From Echinarachnius parma (lineage: Eukaryota; Echinodermata; Echinoidea; Clypeasteroida; Echinarachniidae): DNA of 64,000 bases. The notes below the pieces were generated by a model. It was not told where the DNA came from and did no database searches. It saw nothing but the letters and a program-made list of their open reading frames with translations. Where the stretch lies: NCBI GenBank assembly GCA_037951105.1, contig JBAMJV010008980.1, positions 1 to 64,000 on the forward strand, written 5' to 3'. Both the position numbers and the translations under genes were made by a program. The first letter of the stretch is position 1. Each line of letters starts with the position of its first letter. This document shows positions 12,360 through 24,239 of this stretch, in pieces.

Positions 12360-13333
12360 GACCCCGTTTACAGTGAGCAAAAGGCCAGGCCAGGCCGCGG
12401 CCAGGCCGCGGCCAGGCCGCGGCCTGGCCCCGCACTGTAAACGCACCGGGGCCAATTGCGCGGCCAATTGCGAGGCCAAACTGGCCGTGCATTTGGACCA
12501 GCTCTGGAGGTAGTCTCGGCCTCGGCCTGGCCCGGCCTTTTCTCACTGTAAACGCACCGGGGCCAATTGCGCGGCCAATTGCGGGGCCAACTGCTACCCC
12601 GGAAGTGAAAGGATCATTACGTCATAGGATAATGACGCCGTACCATAACAATCGAACCCACGCTTTCATGGTATTTTCTTCGGTGTGTCAAGCCAAGTAC
12701 GTCGAGATCTCCTCATCCTCCTGTCATTGTCACGATTTTGCACTCGAAGTAGACGAAGTCGAGCTTCCTCGTCCATATTCTCGTGTTGTAGGGTAGAGGT
12801 ACGGGCAGCTTTGATATTCGAAAGTTCGCCGTGCATTTAACATGCATAAACATAGGGAATTGGGGAAAAGATTCATTGGAAATATCCCGCGCGCGCGCGA
12901 CCGGATCTACACTGTGACCCCCGGCGCGCCCCCCAAAATAATCGTTTGTTTACATGCAGAGCGCCACTACGACAAAATATTGGAAGGTTACAATGTAGGC
13001 CGGCCGCGGCCTAGCTAACTGCCTTAGCGTTGTTCGTATGCTGGTTCCTCCCGCACCGCGCGTTCATTCTCGGCCCCCGTGCGCATATGGCAATATACGC
13101 ACGTACGTAATCTTCATGGGTAGCGCGATCAGAGGGCATTGCGCGTTTAGTGGGCATGTAGCGATAGTGGAATGGATGCATTATAGTGGGCTCCGCGCGG
13201 TATAAAACGTTCCAGTCGGAACTAGCCGCGGCCTGGCCTCGCACTGTAAACGCACAAAATTGCGGGGCCAACTCGGCCGCGGCCTGGCCCGGGCCTGGCC
13301 CGGCCCTGCCTTTTTCTCACTGTAAACGGGGTC
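12360..13333. mobile_element. Harbinger-like non-autonomous element
   Basis: Perfect termini GACCCCGTTTACAGTGAG and its reverse complement at 13316-13333, flanked by TTA at 12357-12359 and 13334-13336. The left arm keeps the empty site (AGGCTTAGATAG type), so ends and TTA duplication are certain. TTA/TAA targets are typical of PIF/Harbinger. The interior is GC-rich with GGCCGCGGCC repeats and no transposase. Confidence 0.85.
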
Positions 13334-13689
13334 TTAGATAGAATACATGGCGGCCATTTTGAATACATTATTTACAACTTTATGCAAATTAGGTATGATG
13401 GGTTGCCTGAATGTTGCTAATTGTTGCTAGTTATAATTGTGTTCCTTGACCTTAAAAACATGGGTGTAGACACCAGAATTAACTTTCTAAGTGCTTCATA
13501 TCCAGAGATATGGCCTTGAAAAGGCTGTATGGCCATTTTGAATTTATGCAAATTAGACCCTTATCCACCACTCCAATTTTCGTCAACTTTTAGTATGTTG
13601 TTTTGGTGGCTATTCTACAACAAATACAAGTGGAATCGTGTCTGTTGCAATTAGTGGTGGGTTGACCCCCTTTTTAACATATTTTGACT

Positions 13690-13905
13690 GGACTATAGTG
13701 GCATTGGAAAGTCATGAAAATACTGTCTGTTTGTAATGTCCGTGACGCTGGAGTTGCCCACATACTATATATATACAATACTTAATTACAATAATCATTA
13801 TACAAAGGCAGAGAAATACATAAATGTATATTTAGCTAATTATACTCGCTACTAATACAATATTGTTTTAATGCTTGGCAAAAGCTTTTCCGCCTATTAT
13901 TTTGT
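13690..13905. other. right-arm stretch without counterpart
   Basis: AT-rich sequence containing TGTAATGTCCGTGACG (about 13732), which also occurs in direct orientation near 8858 in the left arm. No gene seen. Confidence 0.4.
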
Positions 13906-15357
13906 CTTACATTAATCGGTAATCCCCTCTGCATGCTCGCTGCTGATACCTAACCACGGTTCGACCCATCAGTAAAGTAACATCTGGAAGAGAGCCATTT
14001 GATGGTTGTGGAGGGTCTTGATACGTCTTAGTCCGAATGAGGCACATACTGTTTTTTTTTTTGCTATTTGGTTTTGGACAGTCAAGCAGCTTGGTAGTTG
14101 CACATGTCATCAGATCCTTTGGTGTGTCTCTCAAAGCTGACTGGGGGTTATAGTCTAGGTGCCTCATTGTCATGTTGGCTTCTTTGGTAAAATTGCCATC
14201 GCTGTCCCATGCAGGGAGCCCTTCCGATCTGCAATGTCTTCTGCGAAGTCAATGTTTTCTCCTAGTTACAACATATGAGGGTATGTGGACATTACATTGG
14301 CCTTCATTCACTGTAGGGCAGAAGTCACAAATTACCCTTCCAACCGTATAGGAGCGTGTATCCAACTATTCACAATGTTGACGATTTTCTTGCTTCACAT
14401 GGCCTGGCGGTTGGCAACTCCAACTGCAAGCGTCCAACGTACTATCACTAAAAACCACAACTCCTTGTCAAAGGGATTTGATTGAGACCGGATGAAGTTC
14501 CTACCACCACTTGGTAACTGTCTACTGTTTGAGTGTTTGAGGTATTGAGATCACCGACATCCACGGCTGACCTTTGCTTATCATAATATCCCTTAGCTCG
14601 ACTAACCCTAATAAGACCGGGGGGCCATCATGCCCCTCCCCCCTCCGGAATTTCTGATTGCTCAGAAACGCGTAAGGATGAAAATCGGACCTTTTGTTAC
14701 GAAGTCACGTGACCTTTTGTAACTGCATGTTAACCCGAAATTCGCAAATTTTCGTGATTTATGTACAAAACATATGGAAATATGATTTTTTTTTTTTTTA
14801 TAAAAACAGATATATCATTTGCTAATTGGTCTTGTTTATTATACCTTTCAGGTATTTGTTTATGGGGTTAGAATAGTTAAATTAAAGTTGGAAATAAAAT
14901 AAAACAACAAAAACAATGAAATACATAAGTTAAAAAAACAAAGAAATACTTAAGAAATTATCAAAACAATAGAAACATAAGTAATAACCGGGCTCTTCCA
15001 ATTTTGTTTGTTGTATTATTTTTCAAAATCGTCTAAAGAATATATGTAGTGAAAACCAATGTATAAAGAATATATGATTTATGGGCAAAAATTTGAATTT
15101 TATTACCTTTTTTGCATAAATTACCATAAATATGCAAATTAGAGAATTTGTTGAAGAAAACAAAATCAACATGGTATTTGTTACATCTTACTTGACATGC
15201 ATGCAAGTTTTCACGACGAGTGGGCATTTCAAAGCCGAGATCTTAAGGGGGCCATAATGACCCCCTACCGAAAAAATACCTCAAATAGCCCGAATTTTTG
15301 TAAGGTTAAAGGGTGCCCTCTGCTGACCACCTGCACAAGATTTCAGAGTGCAATCAT

Positions 15358-16719
15358 TTGATATTTTATAATAATGCAATCATAGGTATATCTGAATTAG
15401 TATTACCGGCATTTTATAGAGATATGTTGGACGTTTGGATGGCCACGAAAACGTTTTTGTTAAAAAAAGATACATCTAAAAGGAATGAGATTATTAATAA
15501 TAATAGATTTGTTTATATTGATGGTCATGTTCCTTTTGATGAACAACTATTTAAACAAAATGTTTATAAGTTGCATCATATTATTGATGAGGAAGGCAAT
15601 ATAAAAGCAAATGAGGAATTTCAAAGAAAGGGTTTAAATCACAAAAATACAGCGTATTTTTCTTGGCATTCCCCCTTCATGGAAACAATTTTTAAATAAA
15701 AATACTCACTCAAATATAGATAGGGAATTAGATATGGACTTTTTAATTTTTGAAAGGGTATATTTGTTAGATCAAATTACTTCAAAAATTATATATGCAT
15801 TCTTATTAAATAAGAGAGTAGAAAAATCAGATGCAGAATTTCAATTTAAAATGCTTTATAATATTATATAATACTAAATTACATTTATATACATTTAAAA
15901 TGGTTAATAGTAATTTATGTTCTTTTTGTGGTAAATATGAAGAAACTTACGAGCATTTATTTTGTCTTTGTGAGAAAGTAAAACCAATTTGGGAAGAGTG
16001 TGGGAATCTATTTAATTTAGTAGAGATTAAAGATATGAATTGGAAAGGTATCCATGTAGGGATAATTGAGTTAAACATAGGGAAGGAACAGTTATTAAAT
16101 CATATAATAATTTTGATAAAATATATGATATTTATAGACAGTAAAAATAAAAATAAACCACCAACTCCTTTGGAGATTAAGAAAAGATTATTAGAAAATA
16201 GAAAGGAGGAGAAGAAACTACCGGGAGACCGAGGTACCCTAACATATCATTTTAGAAAGTGGGACAATTTAAAATAGCTTCGTGCAGAACAAAATAGGGA
16301 AGGCGAACAGAAGCAATGAAATAAACATAGCTGATAATTGGTCGAGATTCTCACAAGATGTAGGCATGTTTTCTGTGGATGTGTGTGTGGGTGTCTGTGC
16401 ACGCGTGTGTATGTGTGTATGTAAGTGCTTGTATAGGTGTTTTTTTTTTTTTTTTGTTCTCTCCTATTTTCCCCTTTTTTATGTTTATGCTTTCTTCATG
16501 CATGCATGTTTCATGCTTTATTTGATGTAAATAGTAAAAGTTAATTTGTACTATTTAGATGTGAATGTAAGATCATATTATATACAATTATGTAAACATG
16601 CAAATTATTTGATGTACTAATCTTGTTATTGATTGTTATTTTGTTATTGTTTGGAGAAAATAAATATCTTTGAAAAAAATATTAAAAAAATAAAAAAAAA
16701 AATATAAAAAAAATAAAAA
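15358..16719 (+). mobile_element. Tx1/L1-type LINE 3' fragment
   Basis: AATCAT at 15352-15357 is repeated at 16720-16725 after an A-rich tail, and the inverted arm keeps the empty site (near 5330), so this is a 5'-truncated LINE insertion. Codes LPAFYRDMLDVWMATKTF, FDEQLFKQNVYKLHHIIDEE, and later SNLCSFCGKYEETYEHLFCL, the CCHC-like zinc knuckle (C-x2-C...H...C) at the end of the reverse transcriptase of Tx1/L1 elements. One or more frame breaks separate the pieces. Confidence 0.85.
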
Positions 16720-16829
16720 AATCATGTTTTTTATTGTTTTTTGGGGTGCCCTTGAGACATTGGAATAGGTGGCTTGCTTTCTTATCAAAAATCCCACGGG
16801 AATGTTCAAGCTCCTTGACTATTTACTCT

Positions 16830-17315
16830 TTATCAGTATTCAGTAATACACTTTACATACTCCAGTACTGACATACTGTGATTGTAATAACTTGTGGTTT
16901 TTCCATAAAAATATCTCCAATGGGCCAAATTTCAAAATCAATTTGGGCTTTTAACCTTTTGGGTCCAGTAGTTATCAAATGTTCTTAACTGACAGTTCAT
17001 GGCACACAACGTGAATTATCAGATATTTGATATTTCAAAGCATGATGCTAAAAATTGTGATCTTAAAAAGATTAGAAAATTGCTGAAATTTATGCTTAAC
17101 CTAAAGATATGCAGCAGTTCGTTATCCACTGTATTTTGGGGAAATTTAAGGGTGACAAAGATCAACTAAATTCTTGTTCCGTCTGTGATACTTTTTATGA
17201 ACTTTGTTACTATTATTATTTGTTTTTATTGAATTTGTCTCATACTCCATGTACTCTGTAATAATAACCTTTGAAATTGCCCAGAATCATTTATGCAGAT
17301 AACTCTTTGTAATTT
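16830..17315. other. no recognised feature
   Basis: AT-rich sequence between the giant inverted repeat and the second T2 MITE. No gene, array or terminal repeat seen. Confidence 0.45.
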
Positions 17316-17319
17316 CTAT

Positions 17320-17616
17320 ATTTTCAAAAGCGTTTTTTAAATAGTTGTTGATGATTTATCTAATTAATCATTATTTCAATAGAACATCACATGCATTATT
17401 TTGTATGAAAAATGGTTGAAACCAATGCCTTTTTAGAAAGCGCCCTCTTGTGTTTTAATGGCTCTTTAAAAAAAATAATTACAGGCTTTTTACTTAGTCG
17501 TTTGTAATTTTGTATACCTTTCGAGCATGGTGGAGTAATAACTATTAGTTTATAATGTTACTGTCCAGGTTTGGTTACTAAAGTTCAGCCTTACCAAAAC
17601 TGTACTACCCCTTTAA
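17320..17616. mobile_element. Kolobok/T2-like MITE, copy 2
   Basis: Same orientation and about 85% similar to 3790-4091, ending TACTACCCCTTTAA. It includes the ATGGTTGAAACC and GCGCCCTCTTGTGTTT landmarks. Confidence 0.75.
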
Positions 17617-17756
17617 AATATATAAATTCTCTGACAAATAATGGAAGACAAATAATGAACCAGACAACTATATATGTTATAGAGAGTTCACTGTAAGGCA
17701 TTTAAGTAATGAAACTGATGTGTCATAACAAGAATTGCAATTTAAGATTTTCCCGT

Positions 17757-17885
17757 TGGGACTCGGACTCGGACTCGGACTCGGATGTCCGGGACTCGGA
17801 CTCGGACTCGGACTCGACTCGGACTCCAGGGACTCGGACTCGGACTCGGACTCGGACAGGGTGGACTCGACTACAGCACTGCCAT
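17757..17885. repeat. (ACTCGG)n hexamer array with hAT-like end
   Basis: About 18 hexamers of GACTCG in three runs, then GACTCGACTACAGCACTGCC, the inverse of the CAGTGCTG end at 4510. The hexamer reads open in several frames as Asp-Ser, Thr-Arg or Leu-Gly repeats; these are artefacts of the 6-bp period. Confidence 0.85.
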
Positions 17886-18392
17886 TGTCTCTTAAAGTTA
17901 TGCTTACTCAACCATGAAGTAATGGATGTGATCATATCGTTTACCTAACTACCAAAACAATAATTTGACAATGCGAAATGTTGAAACAATTCTTGGTTAT
18001 AACATTTTGAGCAGTTGTTTAAGGAACTTAATTTTTGTCTTTGTGGGTTTAATTACAAATTTCAGAATTATCAATCAATTTCGGTAATTATTTCACTTTT
18101 GTGAATTCAACATTGCATTGTCATTTTGTGCGCACTCATGGTTGCCATTCATATTAATAATGATATCCCTAAATACCCTCGAAATATGTTAATTGGTAAT
18201 TTGGACGAAATCTTTAAAAAAAAATAGTTCATAGTGAAAATGTGAGGAGTTTTTTTGTTGTTGTTGTGGGGGGGGGGGACGATTTGTGTTAAGTTTAATA
18301 TATAATTATGTGAACAAAGTTATCCCAATGTACTCTAATATGACTAACTTTAAAGAGGCAGGGCTATTTGAGGTATTTCTACGACCGGGGGG

Positions 18393-18505
18393 CATACAAT
18401 TCGCTGGACAAAAGAACCGCAAAAGAACCGGTTATAGTACGACTCATTGTCTTCCTTATAAAAGGGAGGGTAGCCATGCGATTCTTTTGTCCAGCGAATT
18501 GTATG
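18393..18505. repeat. 24-bp perfect inverted repeat (hairpin)
   Basis: CATACAATTCGCTGGACAAA (18393) with GAA following pairs perfectly with its complement at 18482-18505, leaving a 65-bp loop. It may be a small foldback element. Confidence 0.8.
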
Positions 18506-18529
18506 ACAGGCCGTGAGGAGAGAATGCCT

Positions 18530-18772
18530 CAGTGCTCAGCGGATCGCTGGAGACGAAAAAGTAGCAAATTTTGGAAACGTCATTGCCTCAGAAAAATGGC
18601 CCTAGCATCCAAACGCCTTACCCAAAATCCATGTTCATGGTATCATTTGTTGGAAAAAGAATGTTCTATCCAATGAAATAAAAAATAATAACATTTGGTC
18701 GATGGTGTTGAAGATATTAACGATCGTAAGTGTTGCAACCTTTTTGAGACACTCTGTATAGTCATTTATGCA
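18530..18772. mobile_element. possible mariner-like 3' end
   Basis: The sequence ends TTGCAACCTTTTTGAGACAC TCTGTATA, a form common at mariner 3' termini (compare CAGGGTGTCTCAAAAAGG when inverted). No matching 5' end found. Confidence 0.45.
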
Positions 18773-18774
18773 AA

Positions 18775-19165
18775 AATGGTCATACAATTAACTCTTTTCC
18801 CATAAATCATTATATTCTTCATATTAAACATCTAGTTTTACTACATATATTCTTTAGACCAATTTAGATAATACAACAAAACATTTTGGAAGAGCCAGGT
18901 TTTTCCTTATGTTTCAATTGTTTTGATAATTAAACTTATGTATTTCTTTGGTTTTTTAACTCATGTATTTTTTTTTTTTTTTTTGTATTAATTTATTTCC
19001 AACTTAAATTCAACTATTTTGACCCCTCAAACAAATACCTAAAAGGTAAACAAGACCAATTTACCAATGATATATCTCTTTTTAGGAAAACTGATATTTC
19101 CATATGTTTTGTACACAAATCACAAAAATGAGCGATATTTATGTGACTTCGTAACGGAAGGTCCA
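18775..19165. repeat. lone copy of the giant-repeat outer end
   Basis: It matches 5560-5975 in the same orientation (TACTACATATATTCTT, GGAAGAGCC, CAAACAAATACCT, AAGACCAATT, TTTCCATATGTTTTGTACAC). It shows that the outer end is a dispersed repeat. Confidence 0.8.
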
Positions 19166-19429
19166 ATTTAAAAAAAAAAAGACTCGAAAGAAAAAATTCA
19201 CCAAGCGACGGGGCGTCATCCTAACGCATTCCGAGCATTTTTAGAAATCTGTTTGTTGTTGTCATAACTTTATCCAGACTTAGTTTGAGTAATACAGCAT
19301 CTGTTATAATATCTCCTAAATTTGTGTTATCTTTATACAAAAACATACTAGTTGCTATACTCATATACTCACCTATTTGTAGATAAGTATTTCAAGTTTA
19401 ATTTAAATAAACAAAACAAAAAATACAAC

Positions 19430-19870
19430 AAAGTTGCATACTATATTACTGTTTATACATATATATCCAGCCTATCTCTCCACTGTAGAAGTAAGGCCTC
19501 TTCTTCACCATTCCATTTTCTTCTTTCGTGTGCTTGTCGCACACATGTAATACCGCGGCAAATTCTCTGATTTCATCAATCCAACACCTACTCTTTCTGG
19601 TAACTTCGTGTGGTTTGTGTTTTGGTGTCCAATTATATATATCATGTTTCAATCTACTGTCTTTACGTCTTTTAAGGGGGCCTGCCCATCTTCGTTTCTT
19701 TGCTCTTATTTTCTGTATGATATCCCTGTCATTTGTTATCTTTCTTAAGTCTTCATTTCTGACCCTGTCTATTCTTGTAACTCATCTGATAATCCTCTCC
19801 AGTGCTCTTTCTGTGACTCTAAGCTTCTTTCATAATATCTTAGTTGTTGTCGAAGTCTATGCCCCTTAGG
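19430..19870 (-). mobile_element. RTE-like LINE, C-terminal fragment
   Basis: On the minus strand the pieces read RVTERALERIIR, RIDRVRNEDLRKIT, KRRWAGPLKRR and RKSRCWIDEIREFA. These match the region after the LINE reverse transcriptase (RAMERxxLGxxxRDRIRNExIRxxT, WAGHVxR, RWxDEIxxF). The fragment contains at least one stop and is dead. Confidence 0.8.
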
Positions 19871-20094
19871 ATAGTACCGGAAATATACTTACGTATATTT
19901 GTTCAGCACATGGAATTAAGAAAGGCGTCACTGTACTGCTATATTGAGTTCTGCATACTAAATTATTTTGCACGCCTATCCAATACAATGAAAATAGGCT
20001 TTTAATTGAGAAATTGCCAGACATGATTTTTGTTTGTATTTGTAATGTCTAGTTAAATAATGGGGTCAATTAGAGGCATAATACTGATTTTTCA

Positions 20095-21454
20095 AAACCT
20101 AGACCTCTGTATGTGCCCGATTTACGATACTGACTGTCAGTGAAATATTTATTTGTCACTAGTGTGATTTAGTATTGCTGCTAGTTTTAATACGGGATTG
20201 TGTAGCTGCGAAAGTATGATGTCATGGATATACCATTGTATACCCTCTGATTTTATTTCTGATAGAGTTTGTTATGCACATCTTGTTATAGGCTCATTAA
20301 AGTAAATAATAACTCTATATGAGTACTGAACGTAATGTAAATACATCATTTATAACAAAAAATAAAACAAATATGACCTCGGTTACTGCTTATTAATATC
20401 AATTGTTAATACAAACACATAGGCCAGATTTATACATTTAGTAGAAACCATATTTGCGTGATACAAGACTTTAAAACCAAGTCAAGTGCAGACCTTAGAC
20501 CTACAGAGAGGAATCGTTGTTTACGATATACAAATACCCCTATAAAAGCCCAAACTTAGAATATGATGGCGGCACAGTTGTTTTAATTGTCTTTTTATTT
20601 GGGAACGTTTTTGCTCCCATGAATATAAAAGATTTGCCAATGTATGGTATTATTAGACCTATTAATCGATATCGAATATACATTGTTTGATTTGGAATTT
20701 GCTTCAAGGCAGATTTCGATGGTCGAAGCGGCAATCCATCAATTGCTGCCCGATCTGTAATCGAGGGCAGTTTGCGTAGCGTGGTCGGACTTATGTTTTC
20801 TATTTTTTTCTCCAAATGCCCCCCGTCGCTACGCCACGGCCCGCGGGTGTGTAATTGGTATGAGTGTTTGGACTTCGAAATGTTGATAGTTATACGTGTC
20901 ATTGTGTGAAAAATAGGCCGAGGGTAAAATACCCCCGCGTTTCACATCCATTTAGTTACCCAATGAGTTTGAAGCTATGTTTTTTGTGTCGGTTTTGAAT
21001 AGTATTTATACAGTTTACAGGGTTCTGTTCCTTTTCTGTAAGATCTAAAGGAAATCATTGTCAAAATCCTTAACATTTAGTTAAAACTCTCATGTGATAT
21101 TGTATTTGTATTTATACCAATAGAAGCATGAACATACATTTCGGTTTAATATCTCGTTCGTTATAAAGATATGAATATTTAAAGTGTTTAGATCTTACAT
21201 TCTCTAGTGGAGAATTTCAAATGTGTACAAAGTCAGTGCAATGAGGTAGTGAATACCACTTTGCATTATGTGCTCATCACTTGTGTCATAAGATATTACA
21301 TTATTTACCATTTATTTGTCACACATCACTCAGTGGACATATCTGAATACAAGATTAAACATTGTATCAACCCTTCGTCAGTTTGTACACATGTTAATAC
21401 AGTTATTATTTCCTTTTAAACATTGCACGTTAGTCTTTATGACAATTGTCTTGC
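20095..21454. repeat. 1,363-bp tandem duplication, unit A
   Basis: Nearly identical to unit B at an offset of 1,363 bp; I count about three substitutions. Within it, 20550-20850 resembles 25640-25870 and 29015-29170 (CGTAGCGTGG ... GCTACGCCAC), and 21060-21420 is a family B copy. A 120-codon open minus-strand frame at 20540-20902 overlaps these repeats and looks non-coding. Confidence 0.95.
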
Positions 21455-21457
21455 CCC

Positions 21458-22817
21458 AAACCTAGACCTCTGTATGTGCCCGATTTACGATACTGACTGT
21501 CAGTGAAATATTTATTTGTCACTAGTGTGATTTAGTATTGCTGCTAGTTTTAATACGGGATTGTGTAGCTGCGAAAGTATGATGTCATGGATATACCATT
21601 GTATACCCTCTGATTTTATTTCTGATAGAGTTTGTTATGCACATCTTGTTATAGGCTCATTAAAGTAAATAATAACTCTATATGAGTACTGAACGTAATG
21701 TAAATACATCATTTATAACAAAAAATAAAACAAATATGACCTCGGTTACTGCTTATTAATATAAATTGTTAATACAAACACATAGGCCAGATTTATACAT
21801 TTAGTAGAAACCATATTTGCGTGATACAAGACTTTAAAACCAAGTCAAGTGCAGACCTTAGACCTACAGAGAGGAATCGTTGTTTACGATATACAAATAC
21901 CCCTATAAAAGCCCAAACTTAGAATATGATGGCGGCACAGTTGTTTTAATTGTCTTTTTATTTGGGAACGTTTTTGCTCCCATGAATATAAAAGATTTGC
22001 CAATGTATGGTATTATTAGACCTATTAATCGATATCGAATATACATTGTTTGATTTGGAATTTGCTTCAAGGCAGATTTCGATGGTCGAAGCGGCAATCC
22101 ATCAATTGCTGCCCGATCTGTAATCGAGGGCAGTTTGCGTAGCGTGGTCGGACTTATGTTTTCTATTTTTTTCTCCAAATGCCCCCCGTCGCTACGCCAC
22201 GGCCCGCGGGTGTGTAATTGGTATGAGTGTTTGGACTTCGAAATGTTGATAGTTATACGTGTCATTGTGTGAAAAATAGGCCGAGGGTAAAATACCCCCG
22301 CGTTTCACATCCATTTAGTTACCCAATGAGTTTGAAGCTATGTTTTTTGTGTCGGTTTTGAATAGTATTTATACAGTTTACAGGGTTCTGTTCCTTTTCT
22401 GTAAGATCTAAAGGAAATCATTGTCAAAATCCTTAACATTTAGTTAAAACTCTCATGTGATATTGTATTTGTATTTATACCAATAGAAGCATGAACATAC
22501 ATTTCGGTTTAATATCTCGTTCGTTATAAAGATATGAATATTTAAAGTGTTTAGATCTTACATTCTCTAGTGGAGAATTTCAAATGTGTACAAAGTCAGT
22601 GCAATGAGGTAGTGAATACCACTTTGCATTATGTGCTCATCACTTGTGTCATAAGATATTACATTATTTACCATTTATTTGTCACACATCACTCAGTGGA
22701 CATATCTGAATACAAGATTAAACATTGTATCAACCCTTCGTCAGTTTGTACACGTGTTAATACAGTTATTTTTTCCTTTTAAACATTGCACGTTAGTCTT
22801 TATGACAATTGTCTTGC
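21458..22817. repeat. 1,363-bp tandem duplication, unit B
   Basis: Second copy, separated from the first by CCC. Starts AAACCTAGACCTCTGTATG and ends GACAATTGTCTTGC like unit A. Confidence 0.95.
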
Positions 22818-23093
22818 GATCTACTCGATACATTGCGTAATAATCATGATAATATTATTCTAAAACACCTTTTCCACTGCTAATTTCAATTTGTATGCCA
22901 AAGATTTCAAGATTGAAGGATAATTAGCCTTATTTACTGTTGCTGTCTTTAATCTCTAAGATTTTACTTGCGAATAAAAATACAGTGTCTCTTTGTACTT
23001 GTACCATACATGCGTAAAATTAGACAACAAGTTAAGACAATTATCCAAAATGTATCATGCTTAACTTGAGAACATTAACTAGTTTGATCAAGT

Positions 23094-23162
23094 ATGCGTG
23101 TGGCTAAATGGTTAGAACATAGAGGCAGCAATCTGTATGTACTGTGTTCAATTCACAGAGAA
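23094..23162 (+). repeat. possible tRNA-derived SINE head
   Basis: TGTGGCTAAATGGTTAGAAC resembles an A box and GTGTTCAATTCACAG a degenerate B box 30-40 bp further on. No folded tRNA or clear tail, so weak. Confidence 0.3.
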
Positions 23163-23538
23163 ATCAAATGTAATGTTGTGCTCATGTTCGTTTTTGTTAC
23201 GGATTTCGAATCATTTCCCCCGTCCTTCAAAGTAGGGATGTTATTTAGGCATATCTCTATACAAATGTAGAGGTGCAGGCGGTGGGTGTGTTTTGGAGGA
23301 GGGGGCGGCGACAGTATTCTATCTATTACGTGATCGTGAGTTCACCGTAAAGCAAATCTTGTACAGATTTTGTTGGAGGGGTTTATAAAGGCTATTCTTC
23401 AAAGTTGATTTATAATTAGTTCATTGATAATTCGAACCTCCTCTACCTTAGATACCGCTTCCACATAATGTATTGCATTGTTTTGTACATTCATCATTAC
23501 AAAGCCAAGCCATGAAAAGAGAGGTACTTGAGTGTAAC

Positions 23539-24116
23539 GGACGGATTATGTGTTACTCCTGTTTATACAATCATACTTACAGATGGAGCTAATGAACCTT
23601 TCCATTCAATATTTATCACATCCAAATTTGATAATCAATACTAACATGTATCATATATTTGCTGCAATATCTGGAAGGAGAAAGAATGGCCTAAAGACTG
23701 GTGTAGAGCTGTATTCATAACATTACCAAAGAAGGGGGATCTGAAAGAATGTTCAAATCATCGGAATAATAAGCTTGATTTGTCATGCAAGTAAAGTACT
23801 TCTGAAGGTCATTACCCAGCTAGCCACCTGATATTGGGCCGATGTCGGAATTTGGTTGCCGGATGTCGGCATATCGCCGTTGGCTCGAGGTTAAAATGTC
23901 CGCCAGCCCAACATCGTCACGACGTCATTTTTGTGATATATTGGCATAACGTCATTTTCCGACAATGGCCCAACATCATCTCATGACATGATGTCGGACG
24001 AATTATGTGTTATTCCTGTTTATACAATCATACTTACAGATGGAGCTAATGAACCTTTCCATTAAATATTTATCACATCCAAATTTAATAATCAATACTA
24101 ACATGTATCATATACT
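23539..24116. repeat. 120-bp direct repeat flanking a 340-bp insert
   Basis: GGACGGATTATGTGTTACTC and the following 100 bp recur at 24000 with few changes. The insert holds a LINE fragment (23668-23835) and a GATGTCGG/CCGACATC-rich palindromic stretch (23840-23995). Confidence 0.8.
23668..23835 (+). mobile_element. LINE reverse-transcriptase fragment
   Basis: It encodes NIWKEKEWPKDWCRAVFITL, then PKKGDLKECSNHR and, one frame step later, ISLICHASKVLLKVI. This matches the first RT motifs of non-LTR elements (WPxDWxxSxFxPLPKKGDxxxCSNYR, SLISHASKVLLKVI). It is a short dead piece. Confidence 0.8.
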
Positions 24117-24239
24117 ACATATGTTATACAAATCCGATGATATTATTCCACTAACATGTACGTTTAAGTCTGTAATGGTGTCATATTAGCGCTTAATATG
24201 TATTTTCTTATATCATAAGACGATCATCTCATAACCTTG

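Larger units (their letters stand above)
5223..16825. mobile_element. giant imperfect inverted repeat with nested insertions
   Basis: The left arm (5223-10637) pairs with the right arm (11535-16825) in reverse complement across several kilobases. Paired landmarks: AGTCAAGGAGC at 5223 with GCTCCTTGACT at 16825; GGGTGCCCTCTGCTG near 15310 with its complement near 5365; AACAGTAGACAGT near 6142 with its complement near 14515; the 9000-10640 block with 11535-13690. Arms look roughly 80-90% alike. About 900 bp in the centre is single-copy. A third, lone copy of the outer end lies at 18775-19165, so the ends belong to a repeated family. The right arm lacks about 2.1 kb matching 6725-8860. Confidence 0.85.
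11535..16825. repeat. right arm of giant inverted repeat
   Basis: Reverse complement of the left arm, interrupted by a Harbinger-like element (12360-13333) and a LINE 3' fragment (15358-16719). With both removed it is about 2.95 kb, shorter than the left arm because the counterpart of 6725-8860 is missing. Confidence 0.8.

Noticed and set aside
17709-17948. Asp-Ser / Thr-Arg / Leu-Gly repeat proteins
   Set aside because: Same hexamer artefact as at 4.5 kb.
20540-20902. 120-codon open frame, present twice (also 21903-22265)
   Set aside because: It is doubled only because the whole 1,363-bp unit is doubled. It overlaps a dispersed non-coding repeat and has no recognisable domain.
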